In this document: positions 15,544-24,234 of the stretch, piece by piece
Layout of the letters: every line of letters begins with the position of its first letter
How positions within the stretch are numbered: position 1 is the stretch's first letter
Assembly: GCF_001403735.1 (NCBI RefSeq)
Contig: NZ_CXPG01000005.1
Coordinates: 1-50,384 of the forward strand
DNA: 50,384 bases
Reading direction: 5' to 3'
DNA from: Jannaschia rubra
GTDB lineage: Bacteria; Pseudomonadota; Alphaproteobacteria; Rhodobacterales; Rhodobacteraceae
Program-made: the position numbers and the translations under genes
The notes under the pieces: model-generated
Seen by the model: only the letters and a program-made list of their open reading frames with translations
Told to the model about the DNA's origin: nothing
Database searches by the model: none

Positions 15544-17636
15544 CGGCCAGCGCGCTCGACCGGCTGCTGGCGCCGCGCTCGGTCGCGGTGATCGGCGCGT
15601 CGGAGGATGCCACCCGCATCGGCGGCCGGCCCATCGCGGCGATGCTGGCGGCGGGATACGCGGGCCGCATCCTGCCGGTGAACCCCAACCGCCGCGAGGT
15701 GCAGGGTCTCACCTGCCATGCTTCGGTGGACGACCTGCCCGAAGCGCCCGACGCGGCGCTGATCGCGGTTCCGGCGCGGATGGTGCCCGAGACGATCGCG
15801 GCGCTCGGCCGGCGGGGCTGCGGGATGGCGACGCTGTTCTCGGCGGGCTTCGCGGAGGCGGGCGCCGACGGGGCGGCGGCGCAGGCCGACCTGCTGGGGC
15901 GCGCGCGGGACGCCGGGATACGACTGCTGGGGCCGAACACGCTGGGCGTCTACAACGTCGACCTGGGGTATTACGGCACGTTTTCCTCCTCGCTCGACAC
16001 CGGGTTCCCGCGGCCGGGCAACATCGGCATCGCCAGCCAGTCCGGGGCCTTCGGCGCGCATCTGGGCGCGCTGGCGCGGGACCGGGCGCTCGGCTCCTCG
16101 GTCCTCGTCACCACGGGCAACGAGGCGGACATCACCGTGGCCGATGCGATCGCCTGGATGGCGGCGCGCGACGGAACCGACGTGATCTGCGCCTACATGG
16201 AGGCGGTGAACGACGCGCCGGGCCTGTTGTCGGCGCTGGATGCGGCGCGCGCGGCGGGCAAGCCGGTAATCGTGCTCAAGGCCGGGCGCTCCACCCTGGG
16301 CGCGCGGGCGGCGGCCTCGCATACCGCGTCGCTGACCGGGGATGCGGTCGTGGCGGACGCGGTGCTGGCCGCGCATGGCGCCATCCTCGTGCGCGACCCG
16401 GAGGCGATGATGGACATCGCTTATGTCGCGTCGAAGAGGATCGTGCCGCGCGACCGCTCGCTCGGCGTCATCACGGTGAGCGGCGGCGCGGGCATCGTGA
16501 TCACCGACGAGGCGGAGCGGATCGGCCTGCCCATGCCCGAGATGCCGGCGCAAGCGCAGGCCCGACTGAAGGCGCTGCTGCCCTATGCCGCGCCGGCCAA
16601 CCCGCTCGACTGCACGGCGCAGGCACTGAACGACCCGTCGCTGCTCGAAAGCTTCACGCGGGCGGCGCTGGCGGATGGCGGCTATGGCGCGGTGCTGTCG
16701 TTCCTGACCTATGTGGCCGGGTCGCCCGCCATGTCCGAAACCATCCTCGCGGCCATGCGGCCCCTGCGCGCCGAATGGCCGGACCGGATCATCGCAATCT
16801 GCGGCCTGGGCGCGCCGGAGGTCATGGCGCGATACGACGCAGAGGGGATCCTGGTGTTCTCGGACCCCTGCCGCGCCCTGCGCGCCATCGACGCGGTCTG
16901 TGTCTGGGGTGCAGCGCGAGGTGCGGTACGGCGGGACCCGCCCGTGCCGCCGGAGGTGGCGCTGCCCGACCGGGCGCCCGACGAGGCGGAGGCCAAGCGC
17001 CTGCTTGCGGCGTCGGGTATCAGTTCAGCTCCCGAGGAGGCCGTGCAGGGCGTGGAGGCGGCGGTCGAGGCGGCGGACGCGCTCGGCTATCCGGTGGTGA
17101 TGAAGATCCTGTCGCCGGACATCCTGCACAAGTCCGACATCGGTGCGGTGCGCCTGAACCTCGGCGACGCGGAGGCGGTGCGCGGGGCCTATGGCGCCAT
17201 CGAGGCCGCCGTGCGCAGCGGCGCGCCGGAGGCGCGGCCGGCGGGCATGCTGGTCGCGCGGCAGCTTTCGGGCGGGATCGAATGCCTGATGGGGATCAAC
17301 CGCGACCCGACCTTCGGGCCGGTGGCCGTCTTCGGTCTGGGCGGCATCTTCGTGGAGCTTCTGGACGACGTGGCGCTGCGGGCCTGCCCCTTCGACGAGG
17401 CGACGGCCCGGGAAATGATCCTGTCGATCCGGGGCGCGGCGATCCTGACCGGCGCGCGGGGGCGGCCGCCGGCGGACGTGGACGCGCTGGCCGCGATGCT
17501 GTCGGGGCTGTCGGTCTTCGCCGTCGGGGCGGGGCCGCGCCTGCGGTCGGTGGACCTGAACCCGGTGCTGGCGATGCCCGAGGGACAGGGGGCCTTCGCC
17601 CTCGACGCCGTGATCGAACTCGACGGGGAGGCATGA
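15540..17636 (+). CDS. ADP-forming acyl-CoA synthetase (acetate-CoA ligase family)
   Basis: A 698-residue single-chain NDP-forming acyl-CoA synthetase. Residues 1-130 are the CoA-binding Rossmann domain (APRSVAVIGAS, ILPVNP). Residues 150-450 are succinyl-CoA-ligase-like, with the phosphorylated histidine H261 in AASHTASLTGD. Residues from about 470 are the ATP-grasp domain (GYPVVMKILSPDILHKSDIGAV, FGLGGIFVE, DLNPVL). It converts an acid, ATP and CoA to acyl-CoA, ADP and phosphate, so it is the probable entry step of this cluster. The start is TTG at 15540, overlapping the thiolase TGA as TTGA; homology begins within ten residues of it. Confidence 0.88.
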   Translation: MTASALDRLLAPRSVAVIGASEDATRIGGRPIAAMLAAGYAGRILPVNPNRREVQGLTCHASVDDLPEAPDAALIAVPARMVPETIAALGRRGCGMATLFSAGFAEAGADGAAAQADLLGRARDAGIRLLGPNTLGVYNVDLGYYGTFSSSLDTGFPRPGNIGIASQSGAFGAHLGALARDRALGSSVLVTTGNEADITVADAIAWMAARDGTDVICAYMEAVNDAPGLLSALDAARAAGKPVIVLKAGRSTLGARAAASHTASLTGDAVVADAVLAAHGAILVRDPEAMMDIAYVASKRIVPRDRSLGVITVSGGAGIVITDEAERIGLPMPEMPAQAQARLKALLPYAAPANPLDCTAQALNDPSLLESFTRAALADGGYGAVLSFLTYVAGSPAMSETILAAMRPLRAEWPDRIIAICGLGAPEVMARYDAEGILVFSDPCRALRAIDAVCVWGAARGAVRRDPPVPPEVALPDRAPDEAEAKRLLAASGISSAPEEAVQGVEAAVEAADALGYPVVMKILSPDILHKSDIGAVRLNLGDAEAVRGAYGAIEAAVRSGAPEARPAGMLVARQLSGGIECLMGINRDPTFGPVAVFGLGGIFVELLDDVALRACPFDEATAREMILSIRGAAILTGARGRPPADVDALAAMLSGLSVFAVGAGPRLRSVDLNPVLAMPEGQGAFALDAVIELDGEA

Positions 17637-17637
17637 C

Positions 17638-18501
17638 ATGGCCATTGACCGCGACCGCCTGCTGAACCACGACATCCCCGAGGTGCGCCAGAGCTATGGC
17701 CCGCGCGAGGTCGCGCGATACGCGCTGTCCATCGGGATGGGGCAGGACCCGACCGACATGGCGGTGCTGCCCTATGTGGGGGGTCTCGGCGACGACATCC
17801 GCGCCATGCCCGCCATCGCCTGCGTGCTGGGCCATCCGGGGTTCTGGCTGTCGGACCCCTCCACCGGCGTGGATGCGCTGCGGGTGGTGCACGGCGAGCA
17901 GGGCATGACCATCCACGCGCCGATCCCGCCGGAGGGCACCATCCGCGCGAAGACCCGCGTGACCGAGGTGATCGACAAGGGGGAAGGGCGGGGCGCGCTC
18001 CTCTATTCCGAGAAGGAGGTGCGCGACGCGGCGACCGGTACGTTGCTGGCCACCTGCCGTGGCACGACCTTCCTGCGCGGCGACGGCGGGTTCGGCGGCC
18101 CCTCGGGGCCGGTGCGGCCGCCGCATGTCCTGCCCGAGACGCCGCCCGACCATGCGTTCGTCACGCCGAACCGGCCCGAGCAGGCGCTGGCCTACCGCTG
18201 GAACGGCGACGACAACCCGCTGCACCTCGACCCTAGGGTGGCGGCGAAAGCGGGGTTCGAGCGGCCGATCCTGCACGGGCTCTGCACTTTTGGCTGCGCG
18301 GCCCATGCGCTGCTCGCCGTGCTCTGCGACCATGATGCGGCGCGGTTCGGGGCGATGGACGGACGCTTCACCGCGCATGTCTTTCCGGGCGAGACGCTGC
18401 GGACCGAGATCTGGCGCGACGGGTCGTTCCGCACGGTGGTGGTGGAGCGCGATGCGGTGGCCATCGGCAACGGCCGGTTCGAGACGAGGACGACGCGATG
18501 A
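17638..18501 (+). CDS. MaoC-type (R)-specific enoyl-CoA hydratase 2
   Basis: A 287-residue double-hotdog protein. The N-terminal half is the MaoC dehydratase N domain and the C-terminal half carries the hydratase-2 motif Y186-R-W-N-G-D191-D-N193-P-L-H196, with catalytic Asp and His, followed by FERPILHGLCTFG. Eukaryotic MFE-2 hydratase 2 and bacterial homologues hydrate trans-2-enoyl-CoA to (3R)-hydroxyacyl-CoA, which matches the MFE-2-like SDR encoded leftward from the same locus. The ATG at 17638 follows the synthetase stop by one base and has GGGGAGG upstream; its stop overlaps the next gene as ATGA. Confidence 0.9.
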   Translation: MAIDRDRLLNHDIPEVRQSYGPREVARYALSIGMGQDPTDMAVLPYVGGLGDDIRAMPAIACVLGHPGFWLSDPSTGVDALRVVHGEQGMTIHAPIPPEGTIRAKTRVTEVIDKGEGRGALLYSEKEVRDAATGTLLATCRGTTFLRGDGGFGGPSGPVRPPHVLPETPPDHAFVTPNRPEQALAYRWNGDDNPLHLDPRVAAKAGFERPILHGLCTFGCAAHALLAVLCDHDAARFGAMDGRFTAHVFPGETLRTEIWRDGSFRTVVVERDAVAIGNGRFETRTTR

Positions 18502-19262
18502 CGGGGCTTTCGGTCGAACGGCACGGGGACGGGCTTGCCGTCGTGACGCTGGACGATGCGGAGCGCCGCAACCCGCTGGGCCACGGGGTGCGCCAGGCCC
18601 TGACGCGCGCCCTGTCGGAGGCGGAGGCCGACGACGCGGTTCGGGCCGTCGTCCTGACCGGGGCGGGGGGCCAGTTCTCGGTGGGCGGTGACATCCGTGA
18701 TCAGGGCGCGCGCAGTCCCGCCGAGCAGCGCGAGCGTTTCGCCACGGTCAAGGATATGGTGGGCCGCATGGTCCACCTGTCAAAACCCCTCGTCGCGGCG
18801 GTCGAGGGATGGGCCGCGGGCGGGGGCTTCGCGCTCGCCATGGCCTGCCCGGTGGTGGTGGTGGCGCGGGACGCGCGGTTCACGGCGGCCTTCACGAAGA
18901 TCGGCCTTATCCCCGACATGGGATTGCTGGCGACGTTGCCGGCCCGGATCGGCCCGGCGAAGGCGCGGCGGATCATCCTGTCGAACCGGACGATCGGCGC
19001 GGAGGAGGCGCTGGCCCTGGGGATGGCCGAGGAGATGGCGGAGCCGGGGGCCGCGCTGGCACGCGCCTGCGCGATCGCGCGGGAGGAGGCGGAGGGCGCG
19101 CCGCTGCCGCGGCAGTTCGTCCTCGACTGGTTCGCGCGCGAGGTGGATGCGGCGCTGGACTATGAGCGGAGCCTGCAACCGATGCTCCTGGGCAGCGAGG
19201 ATGCCGCCGAGGGACGTCGCGCCTTCTTCGAGAAACGCGCGCCCCGCTTCCGGGGGCGCTGA
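18498..19262 (+). CDS. Crotonase-superfamily protein, PaaG-like enoyl-CoA isomerase
   Basis: A 254-residue crotonase-fold protein with GGDIRDQG and GWAAGGGFALAMA forming the oxyanion hole. The two glutamates that define enoyl-CoA hydratase are absent: the positions correspond to A112 and F132. Instead, D140 in FTKIGLIPDMG matches the Asp of PaaG-type and other delta3/delta2-enoyl-CoA isomerases (GLVPDAG pattern). I therefore call it an isomerase rather than the generic hydratase; this rests on my alignment by eye. With a MaoC hydratase already in the operon, an isomerase that repositions a double bond is a sensible complement. Translationally coupled to the preceding gene by ATGA. Confidence 0.85.
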   Translation: MTGLSVERHGDGLAVVTLDDAERRNPLGHGVRQALTRALSEAEADDAVRAVVLTGAGGQFSVGGDIRDQGARSPAEQRERFATVKDMVGRMVHLSKPLVAAVEGWAAGGGFALAMACPVVVVARDARFTAAFTKIGLIPDMGLLATLPARIGPAKARRIILSNRTIGAEEALALGMAEEMAEPGAALARACAIAREEAEGAPLPRQFVLDWFAREVDAALDYERSLQPMLLGSEDAAEGRRAFFEKRAPRFRGR

Positions 19263-19264
19263 TC

Positions 19265-20695
19265 TTGGCGGACGGCGCGGTCGCGGCGGGTCATGCGGTC
19301 GCACTGCGAAGCCTTCTGCTCGCCGTCGCATCGGGCGCGGCGCTGGTCCTGGTGTTCGTGCGGGCGGACTGGCTGGCACTGGCGGCGATGGCCGCGCTGC
19401 TGGCCTATCTCTGGCTCGGCCGGCGGCTGTTCACTCTGGGCACCTGGGTGCCGGTCGCCCTGTCGCTCGCCGCGCTGGCGGTCGCCGTGGCGCGGGGAAC
19501 GGGCGCGCCCGTGCTGTTGCACGCGGTGGACCGATCGCTGTTCCTCGCCGCGCTCATCACCCTTCTGGGCACGCTCCGGGCCGCCGCCTCGCTGGCGCCG
19601 GAGGTGGCGCAGGCGGGGGCCTATCTGACCGGCCAGCCGCCGTCGCGGCGCTATCTGTCGCTGACCTTCGGAGGGCACCTGTTCGGCGTACTCATCAACT
19701 TCGGCGGGCTCGCCATCCTGCTCGATCTCGCAGCGCGGTCGATGCGGGGCGAGGCGACCCTGCGCCTGCCGCCGGACCTGCGCGAGGTGAAGCTGCGCCG
19801 GATGACGGTGGCGATCGTCCGCGGCTTCGGCCTGATCTCGCTCTGGTCGCCCTTCGGGTTCGCCACGAACGTCGTGCTCATCACGCTGCCGGGGCTGACC
19901 TACCTCGACTTCGGCCCCATCGGCTTCGCGGCGAGCTTCGTCTTCGTCGCCATCGGCTGGGCCTTCGACCGGGTCGGCAACCGCCGCCTGCGGGCGCTTC
20001 CCTCGGCCCGCGCGGCCCCTCCGCCCGGGGCCTGGCGGGGGGCGGCGATGCTGCCGCTGCATGTCGCGGCCCTGGGGATCGCGATCTTCGCGCTGCACGA
20101 GGTTGCGCCGCTCGACTTCCAGGAAGCGCTGATCGTGCTGGTGCCGGCCTACTCGGCGCTCTGGGCCGGCTGGTCGGGGCTGCGCGCGGGCGTCGGGCCG
20201 GCGGGCGGCGTGGCGGCGGCGAGCCGGGACGCCTGGGCGCGGCTGCCGCGGATGGCGGGCGAGGTGGGGGTCTTCGCGGCGGCGGGGTTCCTGTCGGTGA
20301 TCCTGCTTGCCATCGTGCCGGTCGATGCGCTGCGCGCCCTGATCGCCGACCTGGGGCTGGGGCCGGTCGCGCTGACGCTGGGGCTGGCGCTGTCGGTGCT
20401 GGGGCTTGCCTTCGTGGGGATCAATCCCATCGTCACCTCCTCGGTGCTCGGGGCCATCGCGTCGCAGCTCGCCGTGCCGGGGCTGAGCGACCTGGCCATC
20501 GCGCTGGCCATCATCGGCGGCTGGACCGGGGTCATCGGCCTGTCGCCCTTCATCACCACGATCCTGTTCTGCGCGGCGATCATCGACCGGCCGGCCATGC
20601 GGATCGGGCCGGTATGGAACGGGGCCTATTCGCTGACGATCTTCGCGGTCTGGTGCGCCTTCCTCGGGGCGGCCGTGGCCCTGGGGGCGGTCTGA
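19265..20695 (+). CDS. Multi-pass membrane protein, transporter-like, function unknown
   Basis: A 476-residue protein with about twelve hydrophobic segments. Two internal stretches, FGGHLFGVLINFGGLAILLD and WSPFGFATNVVLITLPG, and a late FVGINPIVTSSVLGAIASQL / GWTGVIGLSPFITTILF pair resemble the hairpin and unwound-helix regions of ion-transporter-superfamily permeases, but I cannot name the family. A TTG start two bases after the isomerase stop is the only in-frame choice near the first helix. As the last gene of the operon it may import the substrate of the CoA-ester pathway. That role is inference from position. Confidence 0.7.
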   Translation: MADGAVAAGHAVALRSLLLAVASGAALVLVFVRADWLALAAMAALLAYLWLGRRLFTLGTWVPVALSLAALAVAVARGTGAPVLLHAVDRSLFLAALITLLGTLRAAASLAPEVAQAGAYLTGQPPSRRYLSLTFGGHLFGVLINFGGLAILLDLAARSMRGEATLRLPPDLREVKLRRMTVAIVRGFGLISLWSPFGFATNVVLITLPGLTYLDFGPIGFAASFVFVAIGWAFDRVGNRRLRALPSARAAPPPGAWRGAAMLPLHVAALGIAIFALHEVAPLDFQEALIVLVPAYSALWAGWSGLRAGVGPAGGVAAASRDAWARLPRMAGEVGVFAAAGFLSVILLAIVPVDALRALIADLGLGPVALTLGLALSVLGLAFVGINPIVTSSVLGAIASQLAVPGLSDLAIALAIIGGWTGVIGLSPFITTILFCAAIIDRPAMRIGPVWNGAYSLTIFAVWCAFLGAAVALGAV

Positions 20696-20706
20696 GCGGG
20701 GCTCAG
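20692..20706. terminator. Hairpin spanning two convergent stop codons
   Basis: CTGAGC (20692-20697) and GCTCAG (20701-20706) form a perfect 6 bp stem with a three-base loop, covering the permease stop and the end of the oppositely oriented CoA-transferase gene, which are only seven bases apart. Too short to be a strong terminator and without a T-tract. Confidence 0.35.
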
Positions 20707-21836
20707 CGGGGGGCGAATTCCGCCCGGATCGCCGGGCCGTCGCCGTCGAGCGCCGGGGCGCGCGCGCGGTCCATCCGCCGCGCGCCGTCGAAGCGCGCGG
20801 GCGGGGCGGGCAGGGCCACCCCCGCGCCGCCCGGCGTCTCCACGCGCGAGGTGGCCAGATGCGGATGCGCGATCAGCCCGGCCATGTCGTTGACGCCCGC
20901 GAAGGCGATGCCCGCCGCCGCCAGCCGGGCGGACATGGGGGCGAAATCCTCCGCTGCGAGGGCCTTCGCCACGGCGGCATCCACGCGGTCGCGGTTCCGG
21001 ACGCGGGCCGTGTTGGTGGCGACCTCGGGGTCCGCGACCATCCCGGGGCGCGCGAGTACCATGGTGCAGAGCGCGGCCCATTCGCGGTCGTTCTGGACGG
21101 CGATCAGAAGCTCCCGCCCGTCGCGGGTGCGGAACACGCCGTAGGGCGAGATCGACGGATGGGCGAGGCCCGCGCGGCGCGGGGCCTTTCCGGCCGCCGC
21201 ATGGAGGAAGGGAACGGCCAGCCAGTCGGCGATCACGTCGAACATCGACAGGCGGATGTCGGCGCCCGCGCCGCTGTGCCCCCGCGCGATCAGGGCTTCG
21301 AGGATGGCGGCCTGCGCGGCCGCGCCGGTGGCGATGTCGACGACCGAGATGCCGACGCGCGCGGGCGCCTCGGGGCCGCCGGTCACGCTGCAGAGGCCGG
21401 AGTCGGCCTGGATCAGCAGGTCGTAGGCCTTGCGCGCGGCATAGGGACCGGTCTCGCCGTAGCCGCTGATGGTGCAGGCGATGAGGCGGGGGTTGCGGGC
21501 GCGAAGGGCATCGGGGCCGAGGCCGCGGCGTTCCAGCGTGCCGGGCCGCAGGTTCTGCACCACCACATCGGCCGCATCGGTCATGGACAGCAGGAGGTCG
21601 CGGTCGGACGGGTCGTCGAAGTCGAGCGCGATGGATTGCTTGCCGCGGTTGAGCCAGACGAAATAGCTGCTCTCGCCCGCCGCCGCCGTGTCGTAGCCGC
21701 GGGCGAAGTCGCCTTCAGGCCGCTCCACCTTGATGACGCGCGCGCCGGCATCAGCGAGGCGTGAGGTGCAGTAGGGCGCGGCGACGGCCTGCTCGATGGC
21801 GACGACGACGATGCCGTCCAGTGGTCCCTGCGCCAT
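20703..21836 (-). CDS. CaiB/BaiF (class III) CoA-transferase
   Basis: A 377-residue family III CoA-transferase. GIVVVAIEQAVAAPYCTSRLADAGARVIKVE is the usual N-terminus and RKAYDLLIQADSG contains the Asp (D139) that becomes acylated during CoA transfer. LNRGKQSIALDF is another hallmark. In the itaconate pathway of Pseudomonas and in related C5-diacid routes, such an enzyme moves CoA from succinyl-CoA to the dicarboxylate. The gene lies 105 bases downstream of the LysR gene on the same strand, whereas a CitE-like lyase and mesaconyl/itaconyl-CoA-hydratase-like gene lie in the divergent operon, which supports that reading. Substrate remains inferred. Confidence 0.88.
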   Translation of the reverse strand: MAQGPLDGIVVVAIEQAVAAPYCTSRLADAGARVIKVERPEGDFARGYDTAAAGESSYFVWLNRGKQSIALDFDDPSDRDLLLSMTDAADVVVQNLRPGTLERRGLGPDALRARNPRLIACTISGYGETGPYAARKAYDLLIQADSGLCSVTGGPEAPARVGISVVDIATGAAAQAAILEALIARGHSGAGADIRLSMFDVIADWLAVPFLHAAAGKAPRRAGLAHPSISPYGVFRTRDGRELLIAVQNDREWAALCTMVLARPGMVADPEVATNTARVRNRDRVDAAVAKALAAEDFAPMSARLAAAGIAFAGVNDMAGLIAHPHLATSRVETPGGAGVALPAPPARFDGARRMDRARAPALDGDGPAIRAEFAPR

Positions 21837-21941
21837 CGGCCGATCCCCTCGCTGAAGTCCGGACCGAGCCTAGCCTGCCAGTCGTCATGCCGCCAAAGAC
21901 CGTTTGAGAATGACAGTCATGCCCGCGCGACATGGCGGCTG

Positions 21942-22865
21942 CTACAGCGTCGTCCCGGGCCATTCGCCGGAGGTCGAGAGGCGGTGCACCTCGGCGATGA
22001 GGAAGTCCGAGAAGGCGGTGGACAGGCGCGAGACCGGGCGGTCGAGGGGGGACATCAGGACCAGCGTGCGGTCGATGTCGCGGTGGACGATGGGCCGTGC
22101 GACGAGGCGGCCCGCGCGCACGTGGTCGATGACGCTGACGAGGGGCAGGATGGTATGGCCGAGGCCGCGTTCCACGAAGGCGAGCATGGTGGGCAGGATG
22201 TCGATTTCGAGCACCACGTCGAGCGTCGCGCCCTCCCGCTGGGCGATGGTCTCGATCCGGCCGCGCAGGCCGTGTTCCGGGTTGGGCAGGATGAGCGGCA
22301 GGCCCAGGGCCTCGCCGGCGGTGACGGGGGTTCCGTCGGCCGGGCCGGTGGCGGCGGACTGGATCAGGAACAGGCGTTCCAGGATGACGGGACGGGTGCG
22401 GATGGCGTCGGACCGCTGGCCTTCATAGGCTACGCCAAGGTCGATCTTGCCGCGGATGAGCCAGTCGCGGACATGGCCGCTGAAGCCCGAGACGATCCGC
22501 AGGCGCACCTGCGGGTGCTCCTCCATCGTCCGGAGCACGAGGTGGGTGGCCAGAACCTCGGCCACCGTGGGCGGCAGGCCCAGCGTGAGGACGCCCGAGA
22601 GGCCCTGCCCCGCGCCGCCGATCTCTCCGGCCAGACCATCCACATCCTCCAGGATCAGCGCCGACCGGCGGGCGAGGCGCAGCCCCTCGTCCGTGGGCAC
22701 GACCCCGCGACCGTGGCGGCGCAGCAGGACGACGCCCAGCTCCGCCTCCAGCGCCTTGACCTGGCGGCTGAGCGCGGGCTGCGCGATGCGGAGCTGTTCG
22801 GCGGCGGCGGTGATGGAGCGCAGGTCCACGATGCGGACGAAGCTGCGAAGCTGCCGTAGGTCCAT
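21942..22865 (-). CDS. LysR-family transcriptional regulator
   Basis: A 307-residue LysR-type regulator. The winged HTH occupies residues 1-60 (MDLRQLRSFVRIVDLRSI, then AAEQLRIAQPALSRQVKALE), and the rest is the periplasmic-binding-like effector domain. The start at 22865 has GGGGAGG eight bases upstream; longer in-frame starts precede the family N-terminus by 48 residues and are rejected. It is divergent from the TRAP/catabolic operon at 23038 and upstream of the class III CoA-transferase on its own strand, so it probably activates the operon in response to a dicarboxylate or its CoA ester. Confidence 0.92.
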   Translation of the reverse strand: MDLRQLRSFVRIVDLRSITAAAEQLRIAQPALSRQVKALEAELGVVLLRRHGRGVVPTDEGLRLARRSALILEDVDGLAGEIGGAGQGLSGVLTLGLPPTVAEVLATHLVLRTMEEHPQVRLRIVSGFSGHVRDWLIRGKIDLGVAYEGQRSDAIRTRPVILERLFLIQSAATGPADGTPVTAGEALGLPLILPNPEHGLRGRIETIAQREGATLDVVLEIDILPTMLAFVERGLGHTILPLVSVIDHVRAGRLVARPIVHRDIDRTLVLMSPLDRPVSRLSTAFSDFLIAEVHRLSTSGEWPGTTL

Positions 22866-22883
22866 CCATGCCTCCCCGGTATC

Positions 22884-22912
22884 TCTGATATAGCAATAAT
22901 GCATTTGCAACA
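22884..22912. promoter_or_regulatory. AT-rich divergent promoter patch, candidate LysR site
   Basis: Within the 172-base gap between the divergent LysR and TRAP operons there is one AT-rich patch. It contains the perfect palindrome AATGCATT (22898-22905) flanked by GCAA (22893-22896) and TTGC (22905-22908), and two overlapping T-N11-A frames (22891-22903, 22897-22909), the core of LysR boxes. It lies just upstream of the LysR ribosome-binding site, where autoregulatory LysR sites normally sit. Inference from position. Confidence 0.45.
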
Positions 22913-23037
22913 TGGCTGCCAGTCTCCCACGCTCCGGGGATGGGAGAATGGGGAGCCGTCCGTCTTCGACGGCGGCGCCTGCGGGCGGGCGCGGCATTGG
23001 CCTTGGCACCCTCCGGAACGATCAGGGGAGGAACGAC

Positions 23038-24165
23038 ATGAACTTCACGAGCTTCAGGACGACGGTGGCCGCGCTCGCCACCTGCGTGGCGCTGCCGGCC
23101 GCGGCGCAGGACTTGCCGGACACGATGGTCTGGACGGCCTATGATGTGGGATCGGCCGGTTACGCCGAAGCCTCGGCCATCGCGGATGCCTTCGGGCGCG
23201 AGTTCGGCACGCGGGTCCGCATCCAGCCTTCGGGCAGCGGCATCGGGCGGCTTCAGCCGCTGTTGCAGGGACGCGCGGACTACGGGTTCCTGGCGACCGA
23301 GGCGTTCTTCATGGGCGAGGGGGCCTATGACTACGCGACGAAGGAATGGGGCCCGCGCCAGTTGCGCGCCGTGGCGGGGCGCCCGGCGGGCATCACGCTG
23401 ATCGCGGCGGGGGACGCGGGCATCGACACGGTCGCGGACGCACGGGGCAAGCGGATCGCCTTCGTCGCGGGCAACCCGTCGGTGAACGTGAAATGCGAGG
23501 CGATCCTGGCCTTCGGCGACCTGACGCTCGAGGATGTCGAGGTGGTCATGTTCCCGACCTATGCCGCCGCCATGTCTTCGATGACGCGCAACGAATCCGA
23601 TGCGACCTGCACAACGCCGACGACGAGCCAGCTCTACGAACTGGCCGAGAGCCCGCGCGGCATCCACTATGCCCCGCTGGAGGCCGACAACGCCGAAGGA
23701 TGGGAAAAGCTGCTGCGCGTGCTGCCGATCATGGGCCCGTCCGACGAGGACATCGCCGCGGGTCTGCCGGAGGGCGAGATCGCCAAGATGGCGGCCTATC
23801 GCTATCCGGTCATCACCACGACGAAGGACAAGGCCGAAGACGAGGTCTATGCCTTCATCAAGGCGCTGGACGAGAGCTACGACCTCTACAAGGACGGGAC
23901 CGCCACCATGGGGCGCTGGTCGCTGGACCTGGCCGGCAAGCCCGCGATGGACGTGCCGTTCCACGACGGCGCCGTGCGCTACCTGCGCGAGATCGGCGTC
24001 TGGACGGACGAGGACGAGGCCTGGAACCAGAAGCGCACCGCGCGGATGGATGCGCTGGTCGCGGCCTGGGACGAGTTCCTGGAGGCCAATTCCGATATGC
24101 CCGATGCGGAATACGCCGACGCCTGGATGAGCCGCCGGGCCGAGGTCCTGGCCTCGCTCGACTGA
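23038..24165 (+). CDS. TAXI-family TRAP transporter solute-binding protein
   Basis: A 375-residue periplasmic binding protein. The signal peptide is MNFTSFRTTVAALATCVALPAAA with cleavage before QDLP. TMVWTAYDVGSAGYAEASAIA and RIQPSGSGIGRLQPLLQGRADYGF are typical of TAXI (TRAP-associated extracytoplasmic immunogenic) proteins, and FVAGNPSVNVKCEAIL matches the second lobe. It captures an organic acid and hands it to the TRAP permease encoded next. Start at 23038 with AGGGGAGGAA nine bases upstream. First gene of a nine-gene rightward operon. The ligand is presumably the acid degraded by the downstream enzymes. Confidence 0.9.
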   Translation: MNFTSFRTTVAALATCVALPAAAQDLPDTMVWTAYDVGSAGYAEASAIADAFGREFGTRVRIQPSGSGIGRLQPLLQGRADYGFLATEAFFMGEGAYDYATKEWGPRQLRAVAGRPAGITLIAAGDAGIDTVADARGKRIAFVAGNPSVNVKCEAILAFGDLTLEDVEVVMFPTYAAAMSSMTRNESDATCTTPTTSQLYELAESPRGIHYAPLEADNAEGWEKLLRVLPIMGPSDEDIAAGLPEGEIAKMAAYRYPVITTTKDKAEDEVYAFIKALDESYDLYKDGTATMGRWSLDLAGKPAMDVPFHDGAVRYLREIGVWTDEDEAWNQKRTARMDALVAAWDEFLEANSDMPDAEYADAWMSRRAEVLASLD

Positions 24166-24183
24166 TCCCCGTGCGGGATCCTG

Positions 24184-24213
24184 CCCGGCGCCTTCCGCGC
24201 CGGGTCTCGATTT
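24184..24213 (+). terminator. Intercistronic stem-loop after the binding-protein gene
   Basis: CCCGGCGC (24184-24191), loop CTTCC and GCGCCGGG (24197-24204) form a perfect 8 bp GC stem, followed by TCTCGATTT. It sits in the 69-base gap between the TRAP binding protein and permease genes, the usual place for a partial terminator or mRNA-stabilising hairpin that gives more binding protein than permease. Confidence 0.65.
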
Positions 24214-24234
24214 GAGGGCTTCGGGGGCGATGCC

